Shown: one piece after another, positions 7,598-16,334 of the stretch | How positions within the stretch are numbered: the stretch's first letter is position 1 | How the letters are laid out: each line of letters begins with the position of its first letter | Origin: Treponema saccharophilum DSM 2985 | GTDB lineage: Bacteria; Spirochaetota; Spirochaetia; Treponematales; Treponemataceae | DNA length: 64,000 nt | Assembly (NCBI RefSeq): GCF_000255555.1 | Contig: NZ_AGRW01000049.1 | Location: 1-64,000 of the forward strand | Reading direction: 5' to 3' | Position numbers and translations under genes: made by a program | Notes under the pieces: generated by a model | Told to the model about the DNA's origin: nothing | Database searches by the model: none | What the model saw: only the letters and a program-made list of their open reading frames with translations

Positions 7598-8908
7598 CTA
7601 AATCTTTCTCAAAGTTTCAATCGGTTTTTCGGAGCCTGCCTTCAGCGCGGGCCACGCGCTCATGAGGAGCGACAGGACGAGCGTCCCGCTTCCGATGACG
7701 ACGAGCTGCGCGAGGGGAACCGAAAGCGGGATATCCTGAAGGTAATACGCCGGGTCGAGGAGCCTGATGTCGGAAATCCCGCCCGCAGAGCCGTGCACGA
7801 GGGCGGAGGCGAAATGCGCGAGGATGTTCACGAGATGCTCTGTCGCGCCCATTATCGGATTGAAATTCACCGCGCACAGAAGCCCCACCGGAATCCCGAA
7901 AAGCACGCCGAGAAGCCCGGACATCATCCCCGTGACGAGGAACGACAGCGCGATTCCTGACGAGGAGCCGCCGAGGCTTTTCAGTATGGCGATTTCCTTC
8001 CGCCGCTCCATCACGAGCATGACGAGCGCGCTTGATATGTTCACGGACGCGACGAGGACAATCAGCATCATTATGAAAAGCAGCATTATCCGCGTCGACG
8101 AGAAATTCTCGAATTCCGCCGAATGGAGCTCGCTCCACCGGTAGACCATGACGGACTGAGGAACGGCGCCCTCAACGCGAGAGGCAATCCGCTCGAACGC
8201 GATTCCGAACGCGTCCTCCGTCTCGACGCCCACCGAAAACCGGGACGAGCGCGGGGAGAGAATCCCGAACGCGGACTCGAACGGAACGAACACCCAGAGC
8301 GCGTCAAGCTCCTGATAACCGCTCGACACGATTCCGGAAATGACGAACGACGTCACTTTCGGGAGGACTTTTCCGCCGGCGCCGCTCCTGACGGTGATGA
8401 GCCTGAGCTGGTCGCCGACTCCGACCCCGAGTTTTTCCGCGAGGTTCGCCCCGACGACGGCGGACTTGTCATCAGAAAGCGATGTTTCGCCCGCGACGAC
8501 CTTGAAAAGCGACGAAAACGAACGGTTCGACGTGAAGATGTCGCGCTCGACTCCGCGGATTGTCGCACCGGTCCGCCCCATGCGCGACGCGGCAAGCCCC
8601 GTCCCCTGCACCTCAGGCTGCGCGCCGACGACGCCATCGACGCCGCGGAGCTTTTCCGCCATCTCGCGCAGCGTCTGCGCGTCCGCGCTTTTGAAAACGC
8701 AGCTCAGGTGCGACGACGACAGGCCGATTATCCGCTCGGTTATTCCCTCTATCATTCCGTTCGACACGGTGAGCACCATGACGAGCGGGACGAGGCTTAT
8801 CCCGATGCAGAAAGTCGCACCGACAAGGCTCCTCCGCGCGTTCGATTTTTTTCCCGTGCGTGGAAAGAGAAGCCGGGACGCGAAAAGCAGCGACGACGAC
8901 ACCCTCAT
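7598..8908 (-). CDS. LolC/E-type ABC transporter permease (second permease)
   Basis: Inner-membrane subunit of the lipoprotein-releasing LolCDE-type transporter, which passes mature lipoproteins to the outer membrane. The 436-aa protein has one membrane segment near the N-terminus (SLVGATFCIGISLVPLVMVL), a large periplasmic MacB/LolE core domain (about 60-260), and three C-terminal membrane segments of the FtsX type. ATG 8908 was chosen because it forms a 4-nt ATGA overlap with the lolD stop and has GGAGG about 10 nt upstream; the longer open frame upstream is the shadow of lolD. With the permease at 9640-10929 it should form a LolC/LolE heterodimer around LolD, which fits a lipoprotein-rich spirochaete. 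Confidence 0.9.
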   Translation of the reverse strand: MRVSSSLLFASRLLFPRTGKKSNARRSLVGATFCIGISLVPLVMVLTVSNGMIEGITERIIGLSSSHLSCVFKSADAQTLREMAEKLRGVDGVVGAQPEVQGTGLAASRMGRTGATIRGVERDIFTSNRSFSSLFKVVAGETSLSDDKSAVVGANLAEKLGVGVGDQLRLITVRSGAGGKVLPKVTSFVISGIVSSGYQELDALWVFVPFESAFGILSPRSSRFSVGVETEDAFGIAFERIASRVEGAVPQSVMVYRWSELHSAEFENFSSTRIMLLFIMMLIVLVASVNISSALVMLVMERRKEIAILKSLGGSSSGIALSFLVTGMMSGLLGVLFGIPVGLLCAVNFNPIMGATEHLVNILAHFASALVHGSAGGISDIRLLDPAYYLQDIPLSVPLAQLVVIGSGTLVLSLLMSAWPALKAGSEKPIETLRKI

Positions 8909-9609
8909 AAAGCGCCCGCCTCCGAAAGCTTCCCGTCGCGAATCGAATAGCGGAAATCGCCGTTCGCAGCAAGGGACATGTCGTGCGTTACGAGGATAAG
9001 CGTCTTCTGGTATTTGTCCGCCATGGAAAAAAGGAGGGAGCCAATCATCCCGGCATTCGCGGGGTCGAGGTTTCCGGTCGGCTCGTCGGCTAGTATGAGT
9101 TTCGGGTCGTTGACGAGCGAGCGGGCGACGGCGACGCGCTGCCGTTCCCCGCCGGAAAGCTGCGACGGAAGATGAGCTGCGCGGGAAGAAAGCCCGACAT
9201 CGCAAAGAAGCTGCCTCGCACGCTCCATCGCGATTTTTCTCGGGACGCCCGCCATATACGCGGGAAGGAAAACGTTCTCGAGCGCGGTGAAATCCTTAAG
9301 AAGGTAATGGAACTGGAATATCAGCCCGAGGAAAGCCGAGCGGTATGTCGCAAGCCCGTCCTCGGAAAGCGACGTCACCTCGTATCCGCCCGCCCGGATT
9401 GTCCCGGACGTCGCGGTATCGAGCCCGCCGAGTATGTTCAGGAACGTGCTCTTCCCGCTCCCGCTCTGCCCGACAATGGCAACCTTCCTTCCTTTCTCGA
9501 CGTCGAAATCAAGCCCTTTCAGAATCGTAAGCGTCTCGCTGTCCGTCGTATACGTCTTCTCAAGACCCCGTATCGACACGACGATTTCGCGCCCGTTGCA
9601 CTCTTCCAC
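8905..9609 (-). CDS. lolD: LolD-type ABC transporter ATPase
   Basis: ATPase of the lipoprotein-releasing transporter. The 234-aa sequence shows Walker A GQSGSGKST (about 43-51), the ABC signature LSGGERQRVAVARSL (about 146-160), Walker B LILADEPTGNLD and the switch histidine in LILVTHD. The segment FQFHYLLKDFTALENVFLPA is typical of the LolD/MacB subfamily. It is flanked by the two permease genes (30-nt gap before, 4-nt overlap after), giving the order permease-ATPase-permease in one operon. Confidence 0.95.
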   Translation of the reverse strand: MEECNGREIVVSIRGLEKTYTTDSETLTILKGLDFDVEKGRKVAIVGQSGSGKSTFLNILGGLDTATSGTIRAGGYEVTSLSEDGLATYRSAFLGLIFQFHYLLKDFTALENVFLPAYMAGVPRKIAMERARQLLCDVGLSSRAAHLPSQLSGGERQRVAVARSLVNDPKLILADEPTGNLDPANAGMIGSLLFSMADKYQKTLILVTHDMSLAANGDFRYSIRDGKLSEAGAL

Positions 9610-9639
9610 TCTGCTCCTCCTTGCAAAAATTCCCGCGGA

Positions 9640-10929
9640 CTACTCATCGCGCATGACTTCCGCGACAGTCATGCGGAGGATTCCCCTGCTCGCGCCCCAG
9701 CTCGCTATAAGAGACGAGAAAATCCCGAAAACAGTGATGAGGAAAACCTCAAGCGGAACGATTTTCGGGGGGATGCTCGCGTACACGGTGAACATCAGGT
9801 TCTCGCGGACGAATGCGGCATTCGCGGGCGACACGAGCATTGTCGCGAAAAGCTGGATATAATACGAGAGCTTCGACATCAGGAAAAACACGGACTCCAT
9901 CCTGACGCACAAAAGAAGCCCCAGCGCAAGCCCGGGAACGGCGCCCGAGAATCCGATGAGGAACCCCTGCGCGATGAAAATCGACTGAATTTGCGGGTGC
10001 CTTCCGCCGAACGCGGACATGACGCTAATCTCCTCGCGCCGCTCGTACACCATCCTGCGCATCCCCGAGAATATGTTGATTCCGACGACGACGAATATGA
10101 GGAAGACGAGAAGCATGAGCATGTTCTTCTCCACGCGAAGCGCGCCGAAAAACGAGCGGTTGTAGCTTCTCCACGAGTCGAACGAAAATCCGGGAAACAG
10201 CCGCGAGAATTTCTGCACGGCGCGCGAGTCAGACGACGAGTCGGACAATTTTATCCCGTACACGACAGGCGCGCTCCCGCCGAAATACTTCCGCCCGTCG
10301 TCGATGTTTATGAACGCGTACGCGCCGTTTATCTCCGCGTAGCCCGTGTGGAAAATCCCCGTGACGGTAAAAACGCGGTCGAGCGAGACAAGCTCGACGT
10401 CGGCGCCGCCGGAAAGCGCGTACAAGTTCACGACGGAGCCGACGCGCACGCCGAGCTTCCGCGAAAGCTCCGAGCCGAGCACAATCGAATTCGGGGAGGA
10501 AAGGTCGAAATGGCCGCTCCACACGCGGAGCTCCCGGCTCAATCCTTCGTCGTAGTCGCAGATTTCCGGCGGAACGGCACGCACGAGGGCAGCGCACTGC
10601 ATCTCGCCGCGCCCTACCATCAGGCTCTGCGCCTCAATGAACGGCGTGACCGACGCGACCTCCGGAAGCTCCGAGACGGCAGCGACAAAATCCGCGTCGC
10701 GCCCGGCGCTTTCCTTCCCTGTCGCGCGCACGTGGTACGAGCTCACCTCCATAATCGCCGAGATGAAGCTCATCTGGAAACCGTTCATGACGCTGATGAC
10801 CGTTATCAGCGTCATAACGCCGAAGCATATGCCGAGCGACGCGAGGAAAGACGTGACAGCCGAGCGCCCCTTCCTGTCGACGCGCGAGAATCGCCTCGAA
10901 ACGAAAAAAATCCATCTGCTGAAAAACAT
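9640..10929 (-). CDS. LolC/E-type ABC transporter permease (first permease)
   Basis: Paralogue of the permease at 7598-8908 and its likely heterodimer partner. The 429-aa protein begins with the family landmark 'FFVSRRFSR' and a membrane segment (SLGICFGVMTLITVISVMNG), then a periplasmic domain (about 60-250), then three membrane segments including 'MLLVFLIFVVVGINIFSGM' and a RREEISVMSAFGG loop, the coupling motif of this family. Which of the two is the LolC or LolE equivalent cannot be said. It starts 12 nt after the stop of the secreted protein at 10942-12033. Confidence 0.9.
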   Translation of the reverse strand: MFFSRWIFFVSRRFSRVDRKGRSAVTSFLASLGICFGVMTLITVISVMNGFQMSFISAIMEVSSYHVRATGKESAGRDADFVAAVSELPEVASVTPFIEAQSLMVGRGEMQCAALVRAVPPEICDYDEGLSRELRVWSGHFDLSSPNSIVLGSELSRKLGVRVGSVVNLYALSGGADVELVSLDRVFTVTGIFHTGYAEINGAYAFINIDDGRKYFGGSAPVVYGIKLSDSSSDSRAVQKFSRLFPGFSFDSWRSYNRSFFGALRVEKNMLMLLVFLIFVVVGINIFSGMRRMVYERREEISVMSAFGGRHPQIQSIFIAQGFLIGFSGAVPGLALGLLLCVRMESVFFLMSKLSYYIQLFATMLVSPANAAFVRENLMFTVYASIPPKIVPLEVFLITVFGIFSSLIASWGASRGILRMTVAEVMRDE

Positions 10930-10941
10930 CGCACACCCGCC

Positions 10942-12033
10942 TCAGAAGTCGCGTCTCCGCACTTCTACGTCGTTGAAATAAACGGTCTCGGAAACCTTGA
11001 CGCCGCCGGAAAAACGCGCCAGGACGGAAAATCCGCCGTCAAAGAACGTCCGCTCCGAGTACGATTCCTCGCCGGAATACACCCGTTCGAGACGGAGCTC
11101 GCCGTCCTCGTACATCCTGCAGTCAGGCTCCTTTCCCGCGCCGCCGTAATCGAATTCCTTCCGCGAGGATGACGAGCCCGCTGCCTTCTTCGTCATGCGC
11201 TCCCCATCCTTCGTTTTTTTCGCGGCATCCTCGTAGAACCGCCGCTCGACATTCTCCGCGACAAGGCGGTTCTCGCCGTCGTACGCACGCTCGGTAACTC
11301 TGAGAGGGAAAACAGCCCCGAAATCGTCGAGGACGGACTCCTCGATGCGGACGGGAAGGCCGGACGGAGAAAATTCAACATGCGACCGTTTTTTTCCCGC
11401 GAAATCCGTCTCCGTGCTGCTTGAGGGAACGCTTCCCCCGTCGTAGCTGAGCCTCGTCTCGGAAAAGCGCTCCATCGAGCGCGCGTTCTGCCCGATTCCG
11501 AAAATCTCCACCGAGACAAGCCTGCCCGTCATGTCGAACGCCCGCCGCTTTATCCTCGATTTGTACGCGGAGACGATGACGATGCCGCCGCCGTCACGCC
11601 GAAATTCCGTCTGCTCGCCGTCGAATGAGAAGCGCCTGACGTTCCCCGACGCGTCGCCGAACACGAATTCCGGAACGGTCTCCGCATCCTTCGCCCCCGC
11701 ATCCTCCCCGCCGGTTATCCCGCGGCCGCTCCGCCCGTCGAGGGACTCAAGAAGCTCCGTCGCGTCGAATCCCTCCGCTGAAAAAAGGGAAGGCTCTATC
11801 GCGATGAACGACGATTCGTATTTCTCCACAAGCGAAACGCGGTAATCAGCCACGCGCCACGTTCCGGCGGCTTTCTTTTTCCCGGAAAAAAGGGCGACGC
11901 CGTCCCTGAAAACCTCGCGCGGGCTTTTCCTGAAATCGGGAAAAAAAAGCGCCTCCGAACGAAATGCCGGAAAAAGGAGGAGCGCAAGGGCAAAAATCGC
12001 GCGGAGAAAAGCCGGCGAATGTCGCGCGCTCAT
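10942..12033 (-). CDS. Secreted protein with antiparallel-strand repeats, unknown function (363 aa)
   Basis: Residues 1-29 are a signal peptide (FLRAIFALALLLFPAF) without lipobox. The mature protein is rich in Tyr/Asp/Arg/Glu beta-strand pairs such as 'ETRLSYDGG', 'VTERAYDGENRLVAENVERRFY' and 'YEDGELRLERVYSGEE', resembling YD/MORN-like strand repeats. It overlaps the ftsY stop by 4 nt (ATGA) and is followed 12 nt later by the lol genes, so it belongs to the ftsY-lol transcription unit and may be an envelope factor connected with lipoprotein export. I do not recognise a characterised family. Confidence 0.75.
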   Translation of the reverse strand: MSARHSPAFLRAIFALALLLFPAFRSEALFFPDFRKSPREVFRDGVALFSGKKKAAGTWRVADYRVSLVEKYESSFIAIEPSLFSAEGFDATELLESLDGRSGRGITGGEDAGAKDAETVPEFVFGDASGNVRRFSFDGEQTEFRRDGGGIVIVSAYKSRIKRRAFDMTGRLVSVEIFGIGQNARSMERFSETRLSYDGGSVPSSSTETDFAGKKRSHVEFSPSGLPVRIEESVLDDFGAVFPLRVTERAYDGENRLVAENVERRFYEDAAKKTKDGERMTKKAAGSSSSRKEFDYGGAGKEPDCRMYEDGELRLERVYSGEESYSERTFFDGGFSVLARFSGGVKVSETVYFNDVEVRRRDF

Positions 12034-12914
12034 GAAATCCCGAGGAATTCCTTCGTATACGACTCGGGATTGAACGGCATAATGTCGCCGTACCCCTCGC
12101 CCGTGCAGACGAACGCGACCGGAATCCCAAGCTCGCGCCCTATCGTGAACGCGACGCCTCCGCGCGCCGTCGAGTCGTATTTCGTGAGCACAATCGCGTC
12201 GACCTTGACCGATTCGGAGAAAACCTCCGCCTGCCTGAGCGCGTTCTGCCCCGTCGTGGCGTCGATAACGAGGAATTTACGGTAGCAGCCCTCGTCAGCC
12301 TTCTGCGCGGCAATCCTGTCTATTTTCTGAAGCTCGCGCACAAGGTTCTCCTTGTTGTGGAGGCGCCCCGCCGTGTCCGCGACGACGATTCCGCCGCCCG
12401 AAGCGCGCACCGCCTCCGCCGCATCGAACACGACAGCGGACGGGTCCCCGCCGTGCTGGTGCGCCACGACACGAATTCCCAGACGGCTTCCGTGCATCTC
12501 AAGCTGCTCCTCTGCCGCGGCTCGGAAGGTATCGCTCGCCGCCATGACGACGTTCGCGCCGCTTTCCTTGTATCTGCGCGCGACCTTTGCCGCCGTCGTC
12601 GTCTTTCCGACCCCGTTCACGCCGAGCATCATCAGGACGCTGACCTTCCCCGGCTCGGGTGAAAATTCCGCGGCGCTGACGAACGGAAGGAGGAGCGACA
12701 TAAGCTCGCCGCGCACCTCTTCCTCCGTGCTGATTTTTTTCTCGCGGCAGACCTTCCTGAGCTGCTCGGACAGCTCGAACGCCATACGCGCGCCGATATC
12801 GCCCTCGACGAGCGCGTCTGTCAAATCGTCGAAGAATTCGTCGTCAATTTTCGGAGTTTTTCCGATTGCGCCGAACATATTCCTGATTTTCTCGGCGAAT
12901 GAAAACAAAGCCAT
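12030..12914 (-). CDS. ftsY: Signal recognition particle receptor FtsY
   Basis: SRP receptor GTPase that brings ribosome-nascent chains to the membrane. The 294-aa protein is the compact NG form without the long acidic A domain. Motifs are G1 GVNGVGKTTTAAK (about 98-110), DTFRAAAEEQLE, DTAGR (about 182), and TKYD in the G4 position where TKLD is usual. The last helix, with GEGYGDIMPFNPESY, is characteristic. An AAGGAGG lies 10 nt before ATG 12914. It heads the operon that continues into the secreted protein and the lol genes. Confidence 0.96.
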   Translation of the reverse strand: MALFSFAEKIRNMFGAIGKTPKIDDEFFDDLTDALVEGDIGARMAFELSEQLRKVCREKKISTEEEVRGELMSLLLPFVSAAEFSPEPGKVSVLMMLGVNGVGKTTTAAKVARRYKESGANVVMAASDTFRAAAEEQLEMHGSRLGIRVVAHQHGGDPSAVVFDAAEAVRASGGGIVVADTAGRLHNKENLVRELQKIDRIAAQKADEGCYRKFLVIDATTGQNALRQAEVFSESVKVDAIVLTKYDSTARGGVAFTIGRELGIPVAFVCTGEGYGDIMPFNPESYTKEFLGIS

Positions 12915-12956
12915 ATCCCCACGTCCTCCTTGATAAAAGCGGCTGCCCGCCCCGTT

Positions 12957-14717
12957 TTATTGCCGGGGCACCTGCCCGCCCGCCTCTTTTCCGCCTTCCG
13001 TCTCTTCTTTTTCCGGAGGCGCGATTACGCCACAAACCTGCTCGTCGGCGACATTCATGCGAACGGGAACGGTGTCGGCAAGCGTGCTGACAATCCGCCG
13101 CTCCGGCTTCCTGTCGATTCTCGCCTCCGCGGGAAGGACGCCGTTCGCCGACCAAAGATAGCGCACCATCTCCACTACGAACCAAACGCCGAGCGCCGCC
13201 GAAATTCCCTTCGTCACGTTCGAGCGCATCTGCCACGCGAGCGCGTCGTCGTACGTTCCGCGCCCGAGATAATACGAGTTGTTCGCCGACTCGAATTCGC
13301 CCATGCAGTAGAACGTCGCCGGAAGCGAGCATATAAGCGCGCTGTAAGCCAGATACATCCCGCGCCGCCGCCTGTCGATGTTCTCCGCCCTGTCGTACGG
13401 CTCCGCGTTCACGACGAGGGACGCACCGTCCGAGGCGATTTTCTCAGGAATCCGGACGAACGCACGCTCCCCGGTCGACGAATCCTCGAAAACGGAAAGG
13501 ACGTTCTTCCCGTTCACGGAAATGCGCGCCCTGTCATCCGAATAGCCGAAATGGGACGACTCTATCGCGCCCGTAAGGAAAAAACCGTCCCTGAAATGCC
13601 CCAGCCGAATGTCCATCCCGCCGTCGAATTCCGGGACGAGCTCCGCGCGGACGACGAAACGCCCGTCATCCTTGAACGGATACGTCAGGACGGCAGGCTC
13701 GAACCCCTTCGCCTCCACGCAGACGGTATGGATTCCGGCATCAAGTATCACCGCGCTTCCGATGTCTGAATGGACGACGCCGTCAATCGTGACGACAGCC
13801 GACGGGCGCGCGTTCTCCGGCTCGATATGGAAATCGACGACGACAGGAAAACTGTTCGCCACTTTCGGCAGTATTTTCTGCACGAGCCGCTTCGCAAGCG
13901 GGACAAGGTCGCCGAGCGCCCCCACATCGCTTACGGAACCGACGCTTTTCGCGCCCGGATAAACGAAAACCTCGGCAGTCACGCCGACATACTCGCCGTA
14001 GACAGAGATTGTCCCCGTCACAAGCCCGTTTATTTTTGCCGCCACGACCTCGCGCGAAAAATCGTAGCTCCCGACACCCGACGAGGCGGCAGTTTCCGAC
14101 GGGACGAACAGCGTCCCCGGGTCGTCCTTGTACAGCCTGACCGGCTCCGCGACAATCTCGCCGCCCTCATCGCGCCTGAAAAACGGGAACGGGAACGGCA
14201 AGCGCTGCCCGATTCCGTCCGACAGTTTTTTGAAAAAACCGGGTCCGTCCCCGTCGCGCCCCTCCTCATCGGCTTCCTTCCCGCCCGACGCCTCGTCCGC
14301 CTTGCGCAAGTTCTCCTCAATCTTTTCCTGGATTTCCCGCACGGCGTCGTCCGCCGAAACGAGCGCCTTCTCGAGCTCGCGCGGGCTTTTCTTTGACACG
14401 ACGAGCGAATCGCGCTCCTTGACCGCTTTTGAAAGCTGCAGAAAAAGCGAGAGACGCTCGGTCAGGAGCGAATCGAGGTTCCTGTCGAGCGTCTCGCCGG
14501 GCGGCAGTACGCGCGTCTTGTTCGATGAGACCTGCTCAAGCATGAGCTGCGGAAGAACCTCGGACGCCTTCACGACGCTTTCCGGAGCCTGCTGCCTGTG
14601 CGCCACGGAGAACGCCTGCGCCGCGAGAACCCAGTCGCCGGAAAAGACCGGCGCGGAAACGAGAAAAGCGGCGGCGCAGAGGAGAATTACCCTAAATCTC
14701 TTCGTCAGAGTCGTCAT
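12957..14717 (-). CDS. Secreted/membrane PEGA-like protein, unknown function (586 aa)
   Basis: ATG 14717 lies inside the end of prfB (26-nt overlap). An in-frame GTG at 14735 is the alternative, and neither has a well-spaced ribosome-binding site. Residues 1-26 form a signal peptide. A coiled-coil-like charged stretch covers about 75-150. Residues about 300-370 (FHIEPENARPSAVVTIDGVV then ILDAGIHTVCVEAKGFEPA) look like a PEGA-type beta domain. Near the C-terminus are one or two hydrophobic segments (GMYLAYSALICSLPATFYCMG and SAALGVWFVVEMVRYLW). An envelope structural or surface-binding role is inferred. It is co-transcribed with prfB. Confidence 0.75.
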   Translation of the reverse strand: MTTLTKRFRVILLCAAAFLVSAPVFSGDWVLAAQAFSVAHRQQAPESVVKASEVLPQLMLEQVSSNKTRVLPPGETLDRNLDSLLTERLSLFLQLSKAVKERDSLVVSKKSPRELEKALVSADDAVREIQEKIEENLRKADEASGGKEADEEGRDGDGPGFFKKLSDGIGQRLPFPFPFFRRDEGGEIVAEPVRLYKDDPGTLFVPSETAASSGVGSYDFSREVVAAKINGLVTGTISVYGEYVGVTAEVFVYPGAKSVGSVSDVGALGDLVPLAKRLVQKILPKVANSFPVVVDFHIEPENARPSAVVTIDGVVHSDIGSAVILDAGIHTVCVEAKGFEPAVLTYPFKDDGRFVVRAELVPEFDGGMDIRLGHFRDGFFLTGAIESSHFGYSDDRARISVNGKNVLSVFEDSSTGERAFVRIPEKIASDGASLVVNAEPYDRAENIDRRRRGMYLAYSALICSLPATFYCMGEFESANNSYYLGRGTYDDALAWQMRSNVTKGISAALGVWFVVEMVRYLWSANGVLPAEARIDRKPERRIVSTLADTVPVRMNVADEQVCGVIAPPEKEETEGGKEAGGQVPRQ

Positions 14718-15834
14718 CTCCGCCGAGAGGAACACCCTTCCACTGCGCCTGAAGGAACGAATCGATGAACTGGTCTATGTCCCCGTCCATTACCGCCTGA
14801 ATGTCGCCGACGGAGAATTTCGTCCGGTTGTCCTTCACCATCGTGTAGGGCTGGAAAACATACGAGCGAATCTGGTTTCCCCAGGAGATGTCCTTCTTCT
14901 CCGCCCCGAATTTCGCCGTCTCCTTCTGCCGCTGCTCCTCATAATACGCATAGAGCTTCGCCCGCAGGAGGTTCATGCACGTCTGACGGTTCATAATCTG
15001 GCTCCGCTCGCTGTCGCACTGGACGACGATTCCGGTCGGAAGATGCGTGAAGCGGACCGCGGAATCGGTCTTGTTGACGTGCTGGCCGCCCTTTCCGCCG
15101 GAACGGTACGTATCGACGCGCAAATCCTCCGGGCGGATGTTCACCTCGATGGTGTCGTCGAGAATCGGGAAGATAAAGACGGAGCTGAAAGACGTGTGCC
15201 TTCTCGCGTTCGCGTCGAACGGGCTGATTCTGACGAGACGGTGGACGCCCGCCTCCCCCTTGAGATGCCCGTAGACGTAATCGCCCTCAATCTGTATAGT
15301 CGTCGATTTTATTCCGCCCTCGTCCTCCTGAAGGTCGACCGTCTCAAGCTTGTAGCCGTGGCGCTCCGCCCAGCGGATGTACATGCGGGAAAGCATATAC
15401 GCCCAATCGCACGCCTCCGTTCCGCCGGCGCCCGCATGTATCGTGAGGAAGCATCCGTTCTTGTCGGCCTCGCCCGAAAGCAGGTTCAGGATGCTCAGCT
15501 CCTCGAACCGCTTCTGAGCCGCTTCAAGGTTCGTGCGCACCTCCGCCTCAAGGGAGCCGTCGTCGTCGCCGTCCTCAATCGCAAGCTCGTAAAGCGTGGA
15601 GATGTCGTCCGCCTGCGAAATCAAATCGCGCCACGGCTCGATGCGCCCCTTGAGAAGCTTGAGGTCGTTCATGACCTTCTGCGCCTTTTCCGTGTCGTTC
15701 CAGAATCCTTCGGCGAGCGTTTTCGCCTCGGTCTCCTTTATCTTGCGCTCTATCGACTCGGGGTCGAGCTTTTCCCAAACGCCTTGAATGTCCTTCCTTA
15801 GAGATGAGATGGGTTCTTTCAATTCTTCGAGCAT
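14692..15834 (-). CDS. prfB: Peptide chain release factor 2
   Basis: RF2 recognises UGA and UAA stop codons. The 380-aa protein contains the GGQ peptidyl-tRNA hydrolysis motif (RSGGKGGQHVNKTDSAVR, about residue 250) and an SPF tripeptide (RISPFDANARRHTS), the anticodon-like SPF of RF2. ATG 15834 has CGGAGAAG seven nt upstream. The reading frame is continuous through codons 15-35: there is no in-frame UGA and no CUUUGA slippery site, so the usual autoregulatory +1 frameshift is missing. It lies 18 nt after the Cas2-like gene. Confidence 0.96.
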   Translation of the reverse strand: MLEELKEPISSLRKDIQGVWEKLDPESIERKIKETEAKTLAEGFWNDTEKAQKVMNDLKLLKGRIEPWRDLISQADDISTLYELAIEDGDDDGSLEAEVRTNLEAAQKRFEELSILNLLSGEADKNGCFLTIHAGAGGTEACDWAYMLSRMYIRWAERHGYKLETVDLQEDEGGIKSTTIQIEGDYVYGHLKGEAGVHRLVRISPFDANARRHTSFSSVFIFPILDDTIEVNIRPEDLRVDTYRSGGKGGQHVNKTDSAVRFTHLPTGIVVQCDSERSQIMNRQTCMNLLRAKLYAYYEEQRQKETAKFGAEKKDISWGNQIRSYVFQPYTMVKDNRTKFSVGDIQAVMDGDIDQFIDSFLQAQWKGVPLGGDDDSDEEI

Positions 15835-15852
15835 ATCTGCACTTCTCCGTAA

Positions 15853-16146
15853 CTACTCTTTTTTAGTCTGCTCCGACGCGCCGAGAACGCACTTTCTCCA
15901 TTTTTTGTGGAGCAGCTCCGTAATCGCGAAATTCGAATTTATCGGGAACTGGTATATCCTGAGCTTGTCGTAGTAATCTGTAACGCTGTCGATTTCCCTT
16001 TTTAGGACGGCAAGCTGAGCCTCGTTTATGTTCATGCACTCCCAGCAGGCGCGCTGAACCTTCCTGAAACTGTACCTGGCGAGTATCGTCGCCATCGCCT
16101 TGGCGGAATCCATGCCGCCCGGATCCAAAACAACAGACACAAACAT
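15853..16146 (-). CDS. Cas2-fold small protein, no CRISPR context (97 aa)
   Basis: The sequence follows the Cas2/VapD ferredoxin-like pattern. Strand 1 is FVSVVLDPGG with an Asp at position 8, where Cas2 has its conserved metal-binding Asp. Helix 1 covers about 14-26, a strand pair reads FRKVQRACWECMNI (27-40, compare V-Q-x-S-V-F-E in Cas2), helix 2 is AQLAVLKREI, and strand 4 is KLRIYQFP (61-68). The length of 97 aa is typical of Cas2. There is no cas1, other cas gene or repeat array nearby; it precedes prfB by 18 nt. It might be a nuclease, a VapD-like ribonuclease or a structural relative. ATG 16146 has no ribosome-binding site and lies exactly at the predicted transcription start. Confidence 0.65.
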   Translation of the reverse strand: MFVSVVLDPGGMDSAKAMATILARYSFRKVQRACWECMNINEAQLAVLKREIDSVTDYYDKLRIYQFPINSNFAITELLHKKWRKCVLGASEQTKKE

Positions 16147-16152
16147 TTGTAT

Positions 16153-16181
16153 AGAATAGAGAAATCGGATTGTCTTGTCAA
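16153..16181 (-). promoter_or_regulatory. Sigma-70 promoter of the Cas2-like gene and prfB
   Basis: On the minus strand TTGACA (16181-16176) is a perfect -35, followed by a 17-nt spacer and TATTCT (16158-16153). Exactly 6 nt separate the -10 box from ATG 16146, so transcription should begin on or beside the A of the start codon. Confidence 0.75.
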
Positions 16182-16278
16182 ACGAAACGCGCCCGAACGC
16201 CCTGAATTCGCGGGGACTGAGGAGCAGTTTTGTCTATACGCCTATCCCAAAGCGCGCGGAAAACGCCGGCCGCCCGTC

Positions 16279-16307
16279 TTGACAACGGAGTTTTTTTCGG
16301 CAAGATT
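16279..16307 (+). promoter_or_regulatory. Candidate promoter of the 16335-17213 gene
   Basis: A perfect TTGACA (16279-16284) stands 17 nt before AAGATT, a poor -10 match. The ribosome-binding site AGGAAG (16322-16327) follows. The divergent promoter at 16153-16181 shares this 188-nt spacer. Confidence 0.35.
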
Positions 16308-16334
16308 TGACGAATGCTCGCAGGAAGAAAAATC

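Noticed and set aside
9172-11172. 666-codon plus-strand frame antisense to the lol genes
   Set aside because: Same low-complexity Arg/His/Asp composition, no domain, no ribosome-binding site; lolD and its permease explain the stretch.
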